NCBI GenBank assembly: GCA_049999765.1
Contig: JBNGIQ010009250.1
Coordinates: forward strand, 1-20,241
Length of the DNA stretch: 20,241 nt
Direction: 5' to 3'
DNA from: Phaeoceros laevis
Lineage: Eukaryota > Anthocerotophyta > Anthocerotopsida > Notothyladales
Of this stretch, positions 8,073-17,108 are shown piece by piece (the first letter of the stretch is position 1; each line of letters begins with the position of its first letter). The translations under genes were made by a program, and so were the position numbers. A model generated the notes under the pieces. That model was not told the DNA's origin, searched no databases, and saw only the letters and a list, made by a program, of their open reading frames with translations.

Positions 8073-11000
8073 CTACCGCAAGAAGAATCGTTTGGTGAGG
8101 CTGGTCACCACAATAGGACACTGCCTTACCGGTCTCCTATTTCCGTGTTCGTCCACCCAGTAGTTGTCATGGTGAACGACCGCATAGTTTACACTGAGAA
8201 TAATGTTGAGCACATCTGAGTTATGGCGCTTGGAGTTGAAAGCCTCCACCAAAGCTGTAACAAACCTCGAGCCAGACGTAGGACCTCGCACAGACACTGA
8301 GCCTCCAGAAGTTGAAAACGCCACCAAGCAATCGGACAAGTCCTCCACATACCGGTACTCGTTACCTTCGCTCGACTGCCGATAGAGCCGCTGGTCAGAG
8401 GATGGTCCAGGTGCCTCAGCTCCGGTTACTATGTTTGTGCCCCGGCATGAGTTGACAACAAACATTTTGGGCTTGCCTCGTAACTTCTGGCATGTCCGAA
8501 AGGGCCTGACAATATCATCAAGCAAAATCCACTGTCCCACTTTGTCCCTGATGAAATGCTCCCCGTTCTGGGTGGTGTTTCCATGTGCATTCACGAAACA
8601 GACAAAGCACTGATCTTGTGGAAAGACACTCTCTTCCTGTATATCCATTAGCTGCTGCTGCAGCTCAGCAGCCGAGGAGTCAACTAGGGTGATAACTTCG
8701 AGGCTGAGACTGCCTGCTAGTGCTTCCAGTCTCCCTCTGTCCACAGCACCGCCTAATCTGTCACCAGAATTATACTTCTCCATGCTGATAATTACGGCTA
8801 TGCCTCGCTTTTGCCCCTTCACCACATTGCTATCGTAGCAGTCATCCATTCCCTCTTGGATACCACTACTGATGGTTCTAGAGTGTCCTCTATTATCTAA
8901 TAGTCTAGACCATTGGAAAACCTTGTCAAGATCTTCCTGGGCTGCTAGGGCTGGTTGAACCTGCAATCCTGTACGTGTCCTTTTAAAGTTGTCATATGAA
9001 CCTCTTCCTTCCAAGAGGTCAAGAGCATAGTCGTCAATGTCAATACCCTGCACCTGTGTTTTCCATGTATGCGTACAGGCTTTTTCATCAGGGTCCTCTT
9101 CCAGCTTCTTTTCTAGGAGAGAAACCAAAACGGCCTGATCCATCCTATCGGCACACATGTGAAGCTGCTCCACACAAACAGGCCTGATCACAGCATCCAC
9201 AAGCACAACGCCCTGGCATCCCTGAGGACTGGCACAGAACTCAATAATCTTCTTCATCACATGCTCTTTTACAAACTTCAAAGTGCTTGAGTATGACTGG
9301 GTGGACTTGGCCAGTATGTCCACGAAACAATCGATGTCACCGCTGTACTCCACCATTACCTCATGACCATCCTGCGCAAAGCCGATGAGGTTCCTGTCTA
9401 TTTGGAAAGCCGGGTTGTCTATCCACTTTCTCGAATAATAGTAGTTTCGCAGCACCACCTGTAGACACAAGTCAAGAGAAAAGTGTGGAATCAAAGCTCC
9501 ACGCACAGCTGCTGCAATAGTCTAAGCTGGAAGGGGATTCAAGACTCAAACAAACTTCGTATCCATCTTACTTGGAGGCGAGGAAAAAAGCCTGGGCTCA
9601 GAAAATGGAGTGCGGTGTTTTTACATTGGAGGCGACGACCGACATGCTGGAAGGGACCATGTTCCCGACCCAACTTCCACTCCGTTTTCCTTTTGCCCTT
9701 GGCAGCCGATTCATTGTCATCATCAAAAATAGCAGGAATGAATAGGCGAGATCTTTCCTTGTTTGCATCCTCTTTGAAACACATCTCCAACTCGATCATC
9801 AGCGCGATCAGATCTTCTGTTCTGATAATCCCCGTCAAATGCGTTGTTCGCAGAGATGTATTGAGAAGTTCGTCCAAGTCGTCGTAAGAGACAAACCCAT
9901 GCTGATGATTGAGGCCTCGCAGCACATCATTCCCACCTGGTAGGCAGTCCTTGACATGGCCAATCAAGCCTGTGAAATGACTCCCCTCCCTTGCTCTTCG
10001 AAATGCATTTATGAGGGACCCTAGAATACCCCGTCCGAACCATGTAGGGTTCACCACAATGAAATCCAGCGGTCGCCTCTCTGGAGAAACGATGTCCCCA
10101 ACAGTGTTGGAACGCTTCCCTGGGAAAATGATGTCCCCAACATCGTTCAAGTAAGCTAGGACCGGATGGCGACCATCTGCACCTACCAGAAGATCACCCA
10201 TTGCTCGTCTTACCGGTCCGGGACATAGGCTTTGGAACTCCTCCATTGTGATGATAGGGTTGGATGGATTGGCTGCGGCCCATTTTTCCAAGGCAAGACG
10301 CACATCTTCGCAGACCTTATATTCCTTGAGACCCCCAGCAAGCAGCTCCTTCAAGTGCTGTTCCACCCTGTCCAAGAGTAATCTGATATCTCCCAAAGAC
10401 TGAGCATTCACCACCACCGCCCTGTCCTCTAAGAAGTGGATAACGTTGTCGAACTTTTGCTTCATATGCGTCACAACATTGTTGGCCCAACCCCTGGATG
10501 TCTCTACTTTTGCTGTACTCCCCAGAAAATCTCTGTTGGTGAGAACAAAGACGACCCGCGGTGGAGTGTCCGGCTTGGCGTTAGACGCTAGAAACCTGAG
10601 CCAGTAGAAAAACTCTTTCTCCATGTCCTCCTGGCTCTTGGGTTTTCCAGCCAGCTGTTGTGGGATGTGGTAGGCGGGGTAGACGGCGCTGCAGACAAAT
10701 AGGAAGCAGGTATTTCTGGCACTAGGCAGCATGAAATCGTGGAGAACGTAGTACTCCTTCTGGCCAGCAAAGTCCCAGATCGTGCTTCTCCGATCGGACT
10801 CGTTTCTCAGCACCACAATCTCGTAACCACGAGTCCTTTCTTCCAGCTCTCTGGGCGCCTGCTCTCCATACAGGCACTGTCGCAAGCCCGGATGCTTCCT
10901 CAAAAAGTTCTTGTATGCCATCCTGGCCCCTTGAAAATTGGGCGTGCCGGCCATGATGTATCTCATTGTCTTGCAAATCGTCGTTTTACCTGAAGGCAGA

Positions 11001-12564
11001 GCCGAGAAATGCAGCCCACAAAAGTTTTCAGAGTCACTCAGGATTCGATCCACTCGATCCGAAAAAGCTTAGAAGCTCGCAAATTCATGCTAACATCCAT
11101 GGATGCATGTGGTAGGTACCGACCTGAGAACTCGTAGCCGCACAACACAAGGCGGCCGGAGACAGGCGTGCGCGAAGGCTGGCCCATGAACTTACTCCGG
11201 TACTCCTTGCTGATCCTAAGCTCTTCGGCCAAGCGTCCTGCCATCCCGGCTCGTGAAAGCGGAGTGTCGTCCACATTGATGACCTCCAAGGCGGTGTGGC
11301 TAGTTGGATCTGAGTACTTCACCAGAGCAAGGAGAGCCTCAAGTACACCTGTGTCTGTCACTCCCCTTGAACTCCTCACACTCAGCTCTTTGAGAGTGGA
11401 GTTCTTTCTGAGTGCTGGGATGATATGCCGCACCCACTCTTCCTCTGTCAGAGGCGCATTCTCCAGCCCTAAACGGGTCACGCTGGTGTTGCGCTCAATC
11501 ATCAAGGCCATGGATGTCACACTGAACTCATGATCGAAGGCCTCGAGGTCGGGATCGCTATACATACGCATGCCACGGGACAGGTCGAGAGAGGTAAGAC
11601 TGGTGTTGCTGTCCTCATTAGATGAGCCAGGGGTGAGCACCTGGAGCAGCATATCCATAGCCACTCCGTCAATGCGATTTCCGCCTACAGAGAGGTCCCG
11701 CAAAGTGGTGTTTCGTGCCAGCGCTTTCGCCAAGTTTGTGGCACTTCTTGATCCCATGCCTGTACTGTGCATCCGCAGAACTTTGAGCGACGTGTTAATC
11801 TCCAAGAGCGCCGCTACATAGCCAGTCCCTTCATCACCGACCAACACGTTCTCACCGATGTCGAGGATTTCCAGCGTAAGGTTCTTCTTCAACCCAGATA
11901 CCAGGAGCTCGACACCTTTCGTCCGCAAACCGGTATCGGGCAAGTAGAGTTCCTTGAGACGCGTGTTGCTTCTCAATGCCTTTGCCAGCAACCGGCAAGC
12001 CAATTCAGTGCTGAAAACCCTCTGCCCTCTCAAAAACAGAGAGCTCACCTTGGAGGTCTTGTGCCGCAAGTTCGCACACAGACTCTCTGCACTGTCTTGG
12101 TCGATCTGCAGATCCCTGTTCACGTTGGTGTATACACCAACGTAGGTCATGTCCACACTAGTGAAAGTGGAGAGCACACCGGCACCGCGACCCACCAAAG
12201 CCAGTAGAAGCGCCACAAGATTGATGTTGCCAACTTGGAACTTTTCCGGCCACTGAGATCCATCTTCTCCTTGAAAGTTCAAGGCTCTGGCAAACTCCGA
12301 GACATGCTGAAGGCAGAAGGTGGACGGCGAATCTGAAGCATCACTCACCTTCCTTAATGCGCGGATTGCATTCTCGATCCCATCAATCCCGCGTAGAACC
12401 CCCCAGATATCGATGTCCTCGGCTGCCAAGTCTGCCCTCAAGCCACGTAGCCCTGGCCATTCCGGACCAGCCATGGATTCTGGACGGAGGCTCGACTGCC
12501 TGAGTGCTCGCCTGCAATCGAGCTCGAGGAAAGGAGAGCCGTCCAGGGACCGAGCTCCGGACAT
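8073..12564 (-). CDS. LRR-Roc-COR protein with C-terminal caspase domain (3 exons, 1414 aa)
   Basis: Exons: 12564-11124, 10989-9572 and 9458-8073. The joined length is 4245 bases, an exact codon multiple. An in-frame TAG 18 bases upstream supports the start. N-terminal residues 1-170 are TORNADO1-like. Residues 174-445 are ribonuclease-inhibitor-type LRRs (LxxLxL...NxxL). The Roc GTPase has P-loop GYEFSGKT (476-483), switch II DFAGQ (553-557) and TNRD (631-634, NKxD-like). The COR domain covers about 650-1000. A linker, 1050-1165, follows. The caspase-like domain, 1170-1414, begins RGIAVIISMEKYNSGDR. His1245 lies in NAHG and Cys1291 in NSCRGT. Arg1187 and Arg1344 (SVR) match the two caspase S1-pocket arginines. 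The p10-like end is CPIVVTSLTKRFFLR. The caspase glutamine before the catalytic Cys (QACRG) is Asn here. This predicts a cytosolic sensor with GTPase switch and cysteine protease cleaving after Asp. The Roc-COR call is firm and the caspase-fold call strong; activity is inference. Confidence 0.93.
9459..9571 (-). other. Intron 2 of the Roco-caspase gene (113 bp, phase 0)
   Basis: Donor CCAA/GTAAGA at 9571 and acceptor TGTCTACAG/GTGGTG at 9459. Removal joins FFPRLQ to VVLRNYYYSR within the COR domain, where the family has a continuous strand (FPRLQ followed by a hydrophobic run). Without splicing the frame stops 33 bases on. Confidence 0.92.
10990..11123 (-). other. Intron 1 of the Roco-caspase gene (134 bp, phase 1)
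   Basis: Donor TTCTCAG/GTCGGT at 11123 and acceptor GCCTTCAG/GTAAAA at 10990. Removal joins ...CGYEFS to GKTTICKTM, restoring a perfect GxxxxGKT nucleotide-binding loop that neither flanking open frame has by itself. The split glycine codon is the second Gly of the P-loop. Confidence 0.93.
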
Positions 12565-12674
12565 GTAGATGCGAGCCAGCTAGCTTGGCCCGGAGGTATG
12601 ACCAACGAACTCGTAGGACCCCCGGTGGCGTAGCGTTGATTATTCCACATGTGCTCCCTCCATGATTGGATGCT

Positions 12675-12689
12675 GAAGATAGTAGGGCC
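12675..12689 (+). repeat. Left arm of a 15-bp inverted repeat flanking the gap
   Basis: GAAGATAGTAGGGCC directly abuts the N run. Its exact reverse complement lies at 12837-12851, 47 bases past the other side of the gap. Confidence 0.9.
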
Positions 12690-12789
12690 NNNNNNNNNNN
12701 NNNNNNNNNNNNNNNNNNNNNNNNNNNNNNNNNNNNNNNNNNNNNNNNNNNNNNNNNNNNNNNNNNNNNNNNNNNNNNNNNNNNNNNNN
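12690..12789. other. Assembly gap (100 N)
   Basis: Exactly 100 N, the conventional placeholder for a gap of unknown size. The order and orientation of the two sides are therefore a scaffolding inference, not read evidence. Confidence 0.98.
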
Positions 12790-12836
12790 CAGTGCTTCTT
12801 CAGCTCAGATCTTTCTTAGAGCCTGCTGGAGGAGCG

Positions 12837-12851
12837 GGCCCTACTATCTTC
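12837..12851 (-). repeat. Right arm of a 15-bp inverted repeat flanking the gap
   Basis: Exact reverse complement of 12675-12689. A fold-back spanning the gap may be why assembly failed here. Confidence 0.9.
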
Positions 12852-14037
12852 TCGTGCTTCACGCGCTAACAGGTATCTGTCATTGATTTATCGTCACACC
12901 TGTATCCGGGTCAAGGCCTCCACATGATTTTTCGTCATTTGTGTGGCTGTGCAGCACAAGCTTGTGCTTGGCTAAATTCAGTGTGGAAGACAGGGTGCTG
13001 TGCTGCACAGCTGACTTTTGACGGCTTGCCTGTTTGACAGGTACGTGTGTGGTGATATGGAGCACTTGCCATATGATATATACCTGCTCAGCATCAGGTT
13101 AGTCTTCGAAGAAGCACGTGCTCCGCAGGAAGGAACCGATCCTGAACACATCGCAATCCAAATGGATCATGCTTCCAATACTACCAGTTGGCCAGAGCGG
13201 CTGACAGGCCTAGGGAACTCGTGTGTTTGCAGATATTACCAATGCTGGCTGGCAATTATGTCCAAGTCAGTTGAAGATCCACTGAACAGGTACTACTAGT
13301 GTTGGCAACAAGTTGCCAAATACTTACTTGAATTCCAGCAAGTTACAAAATCGTGTATCCTTTGTATCTTTCACTTCACATTCTCAGGTGATTAGAGCCT
13401 TGTATATGTTATTGAGTTCATATTTTCAGGTCTATTTGCGTTATGCTCAGTTTTCGCATTTGTATCTTACACAAGTTCTGACGTTTCTTTGTTGCCACAG
13501 GATACGCTTTGGTAGCACTGTAAGTGAGAGACCTCTATTTGACTTGGCATACTTTGAGATTCTAGTTGAGGTCTGCAACTGTTCTGACCTGCAGATTTCA
13601 ATCTCAGGGTGAAATATGCACATCCATGGTTTTCAAGACTATTTGTGACACTCTACAGACTGTATTGAATGACTTGTTTGTTACAGAATGAGGCAATGCA
13701 TGTATCTATTCTTGTATAAATTCTTGTATATTGAAATTTCTTAAATAGTTGCCCACTACACGTTTGCAGTCTGTCAAGATTTCAACAGAACTCTGTGGAG
13801 CTCCTGCTACTGCTGCTGCAGAGAGACTCTTGGGCAGATAAGGTACAGGTTTCAAGTGATTCAAGAACTTGTTTCAGGCATGGCTAGCAAAGTATCCTGT
13901 CAAGCACAATCGTCCTCCAAAGGCAAGGACCAACTTTGGAGACTGATTGCAGGGACTGAATTGTTGCTTGTGTGCTGTCTTTGTCTTATCTTTGGATGCT
14001 CTTGAATTTGGAAACAACCAGCATACATGTATGGCTA

Positions 14038-14069
14038 GTGCCCAGGTATGTGAACTTACAAAGATAATG
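14038..14069 (+). repeat. 32-bp perfect inverted repeat, left arm
   Basis: Exact reverse complement of 14378-14409, which is itself part of the 92-bp Roco-tail repeat. The arms enclose about 308 bases with no recognisable gene. Either a small fold-back element or an inverted fragment of the neighbouring Roco tail. Confidence 0.9.
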
Positions 14070-14365
14070 TCGAGAACCTTCTCAGAAAGGCTGTTGCCAT
14101 TGTCGGTTGGCGCACATGTATTTGCTCGACTCAGCACTTGGTCATGTATGCCACTGCTGGTGGCTACATGGTGTTCATACAGTCATCCGATTCGCTGAAC
14201 GAGTAAAGCATGGATGGACAGGGTGCTATGACCACTGTTTGCTCGTGCATCCTAGAATATGTGGCAATAGGAGCTTCATATTCATTTTTGGAGGTCACCT
14301 TTAAGTAGACTCTGGTGAACTCAAAGGATTCATAGCCTAATAAACGGCCCTACAAAGGGCGAGGC

Positions 14366-14457
14366 ACCTTCTTGCGGCATTATCTTTGTAAGTTCACATA
14401 CCTGGGCACATACCTGGTCTGAAGGAATCTTGACTCACCTGGAGCCCTGTAGCAGAT
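14366..14457. repeat. 92-bp Roco-tail repeat, copy 2
   Basis: One mismatch to 5488-5579. It is contiguous with the 3' end of the Roco paralogue fragment (stop at 14467-14469, minus), so this is probably the parental context. 14378-14409 is also the right arm of the 32-bp inverted repeat with 14038-14069. Confidence 0.9.
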
Positions 14458-14466
14458 TTGTTGCAG

Positions 14467-15351
14467 CTACGAGGTTACGAGGTCTCCTGACCTGGGTCCC
14501 TGTTCGTAGTGTTTGCGACAAAGCCAGCCAACCTGCTGCTGCCCGTCTGATGATGATTCTTTGTACTGAACTCTAGTCACCTGAAAGTCGTCCTCAAACT
14601 TCTCCCCGTCTTCCAAATTCCAAAATTTCCGAAGCCATGGTGGCGAGGTATCGATCTCCGTAAACCGTTTCCAAGCCATTAGTATGTCCACCTTGGGAAC
14701 TGGTCCCGGAGGTTTCCCAGGATTTACGACCCTGTCCATGAGGTCAATAGGAGTGGGCATCCTTGCATCCGTCCTGGATAACCACGCTTCAACCTCTTGC
14801 AAAGGGAGCTGTACACCAAAGGCCAAGGTTGCAACAGCGGCTTCCAAGGGCAGTGATTTTGACACCTTAAAATAGGATGTGCATGGCGTACACCAACATG
14901 GGACGAGCAGCATCATCAGGACGCAACAGAAGACGGCCACGTTGTCCCTCGATCTTATGGCACCAATCTCTGCCTTGGCACATGAGATGAACAGTGATAG
15001 GCAACTCGTCGCGCTGTTGTATCCATGCCCTGACTTTGGCAACAAACCCAAACCACTGTCATGGATGGAACCTTGGATAGAAAACTGTGGAAGCTGGTTC
15101 AAACCATATGCATGCTGGCCATGGCTTATTGGCGCTGCTTGGGCGTGGAGTTTCTCATTTATCCTGTTGATATAGCAACCATTGCCTCTCAACAGGTCAA
15201 GCGCAGAGTCCTCACTATTTATGTCGTCGATCTGTTTGCTCCATGTATGCTTCCAAGCCTCATCAGGGTCTTCTTTCAGCTTTTCTTCTAGTACAGAAAC
15301 CAAAACGGCTTGATCCCTCCTATCCACGGACAGGTGAAGCTGCTCAACACA
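14467..15351 (-). pseudogene. 3' part of a second Roco gene (linker plus a different C-terminal module)
   Basis: The minus-strand frame begins VCVEQLHLSVDRRDQAVLVS and follows the intact Roco-caspase linker (VCVEQLHMCADRMDQAVLVS, then EDPDE..., H.W, D..ALDLL.G.G.Y). DNA similarity can be followed to about 15050, near the start of the caspase domain in the intact gene. The rest is different. A hydrophobic run around 14930-14890 may be an unspliced intron. A helical segment follows (LPLEAAVATLAFGVQLPLQE, PIDLMDRVVN, KVDILMAWKRF), then the DFQVTRVQYKE...GWLCRKH tail and a stop. No caspase motifs are present. Residues upstream of VCVEQLH are missing because the sequence switches at 15352-15358 to an oppositely oriented fragment. 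Whether it is expressed as a partial gene is unknown. Confidence 0.72.
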
Positions 15352-15358
15352 GACCTGT

Positions 15359-16434
15359 GGCTCCGCTTTTGCTGGTAAGACGGTAAGACAACTCTGAGAA
15401 ACAGCATGATTAGGTCGTGGTCAACATCAATGATGCAGCCAGCTGGGTGTGGAATTTGTGGTGGGCTTGCAATGGACCGTTTGCCATGGGCTGGGTTTCA
15501 AGAAGAGAACCCAAGGCATTGAGATCCAAATGCTGCGAGACGACGACACAATGCAAGTCAGCATCTGGGACCTGGCAGGACAGCCTGACAAGTTTCGGGC
15601 TCTTCAGAGTTTCCTGTTTCCCAGCATCAGCCAAGCTTGCGTCTTCTTCTTTGTGTTCAGCCGGTATGACCGTGAAACACGCAAGTTGAAGCTCGAGAAG
15701 GATTTGGATGAGGAATTTGGGCACTGGCTGCGGTTCATCGCATCCAACTCGGGCAAGGACGATCACGATCATGTCTTGCCCCAAGTTTTTGTGGAATTGA
15801 CTCACTTTCAAGGATAAGATGCCTCCAAGTACCAATGACACCATGATGGTGGAATGGGCTATGCCAAACAATCACAAGGGCTAGGGAGCGTTTTGTTGGG
15901 CTTCTCGACATCTCATTTGACGTTTTCGCTCTCAAGGTCTCCTCTCCGACCGGTATGGAGCCTCTGCTCGATTCAATCTTTCAACTTTTTGAAAACCTTC
16001 ATTCCGAAAGGTTGAGATTCGTGCCTAGGCCATGTACACGCATGAGCACTGTCTTAGCGCAATGGAAGTTACAGCATTCCGCCTGGCCCATTATGCGGTT
16101 GCAATCGTTTTATGACCTTTGTTTCCATAAGGTGGATGAGCTTTGGAAATTCCAAGAGCAAGATGGAGCAGCAGTCAATATTTTGGAGGCAAGAGTTTCC
16201 TACTTGCATGATGTTTGTACCATCATGTTTTTCAAAAAATTGGGAATTGTGGTTGTGGGTCCCATGGGGTGAGTCACGTCTTTTTGGGTAGGTTATTCAT
16301 CTAGCATGATGCCTTCAGTGCATGGTTTTGTCACCAAAGTTGCCCTCCAAGCTACTCTCCAGCGTTTTTTGAAGGATAAAGAACACCAAGGCTTTGAAGA
16401 ACTAGGGTGGGGTGTCATTGTACATATGGTCTAA
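15359..16434 (+). pseudogene. Frameshifted Roc-COR fragment of a third Roco gene
   Basis: Starts at a P-loop, GSAFAGKT (15359-15382), broken by an 8-base tandem duplication, GGTAAGAC (15374-15381 and 15382-15389). GKTTLRNSM follows in a shifted frame. The frame from 15449 gives QVSIWDLAGQPDKF (switch II), FLFPS, VFFFVFS and EEFGHWLRFIAS, matching Roc (compare WDFAGQKEYY and FFYWLRFLAS in the intact gene), and stops at 15815-15817. Another frame, about 15895-16272, gives EPLLDSIFQLFE, then EARVSYLHDVCTIMFFKKLG, the start of COR, and then TGA. A third, 16306-16434, gives MPSVHGFVTKVALQATLQRF, later COR. At least two frameshifts and stops show it is dead. Its COR differs from that of the intact gene, so it comes from another Roco subfamily. 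The LRR part is absent. Confidence 0.82.
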
Positions 16435-16826
16435 GACATGATTTTTTACGTCATCATTTCTGCATCAGGCAGCAAACAAGCAGAGCTGTCGTTCTAAGGG
16501 TTGTACCCTTTGGAAATAAATAGAGGCGTTGGAGAGGACCACACGCTTTCTTCATAAGGTACTACTGATGGATCCAGAGAGGGTGCCTTGGAATTGTCCA
16601 TATATACCATGAACGACACGAAGAAGGGGTGGATGCTGGGCAGTGAGATGGGACCTGTCCCGTTCATGAACTGGGCAGAGATACAATCCCGTGTGTGCAC
16701 TTCTCTCCTGTACAGAGTCATCTGGAGCTGTGGGGCTAGGAAAAATCTGATCTTAGGGAGACAACTTGATAACCTCACTGTCAAACTTGGGTACGAATCC
16801 AATGCTTTTTCGGGCAATCATCTCTA

Positions 16827-17108
16827 GGCCGATTCCAGGAGGCGATGAAGGCCAGGGTGGCCAAACTACAGGCTAAACTTGGGAAACCTAATCAGGCCAT
16901 TCAACTCTACCATGAGATGCGCAGCTCAGGTCTAGAGCCGAATGGTCACATCTTTGTTGCTGCACTCCAAGCTTGTGTTACTAGAGCGAAGGATGTGAAA
17001 TCTGACAGGCAGTTGCACTTTGATGTGTTGGAAAGTGGCATTCTGCCTCACTCTTTTGTTTGCAGCTGCCTGGTGGACATCATGATGTACATGTATGCAT
17101 CATTATCG
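16827..17108 (+). pseudogene. PPR (pentatricopeptide) protein fragment
   Basis: The frame around the ATG at 16845 reads KPNQAIQLYHEMRSSGLEPN, then FVAALQACVTRAKD, then RQLHFDVLESGILPHSFVCS and CLVDIMMYMYA. These are the alternating PPR units of the plant PLS type (A..L...M...G..PN, F...L.AC, G.Q.H......G...), typically organelle RNA-editing or RNA-processing factors. The usual LVDMYAKCG continuation is broken by a few extra residues (IMMYMY), after which similarity stops. Only about two to three repeats remain, so this is a relic. Confidence 0.7.

Larger units (their letters stand above)
12565..14037. other. Upstream/intergenic stretch with assembly gap, no recognisable gene
   Basis: From 12565 to 12689 lies the 5' flank of the Roco-caspase gene, so its promoter is partly lost in the gap. 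12790-14037 is AT-rich with short open frames (13018-13299 and 13313-13612, plus) that resemble nothing recognised. A perfect 16-base palindrome, AGCACAAGCTTGTGCT, lies at 12953-12968. Confidence 0.5.

Noticed and set aside
8073-9000. C-terminal domain as a plant metacaspase
   Set aside because: The motifs are NAHG and NSCRGT rather than HYSGHG and DSCHSG, and the p10-like SVR and SLTKRFF segments are present, which metacaspases lack.
9539-12564. Two separate genes, an LRR protein and a GTPase-COR protein
   Set aside because: Splicing 11123-10990 and 9571-9459 rebuilds a canonical P-loop and a continuous COR domain in one exact-length frame, so these are exons of one gene.
8073-12564. Animal contamination as the source of the caspase
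   Set aside because: The domain shares an exon with the end of a TORNADO1-like COR region, and the same gap-free contig segment carries a plant receptor kinase 5 kb away. A chimeric contig cannot be fully excluded without reads.
16588-16827. Plus-strand 79-residue frame as further COR or PPR sequence
   Set aside because: It contains no motif of either family and starts and ends without homologous context.
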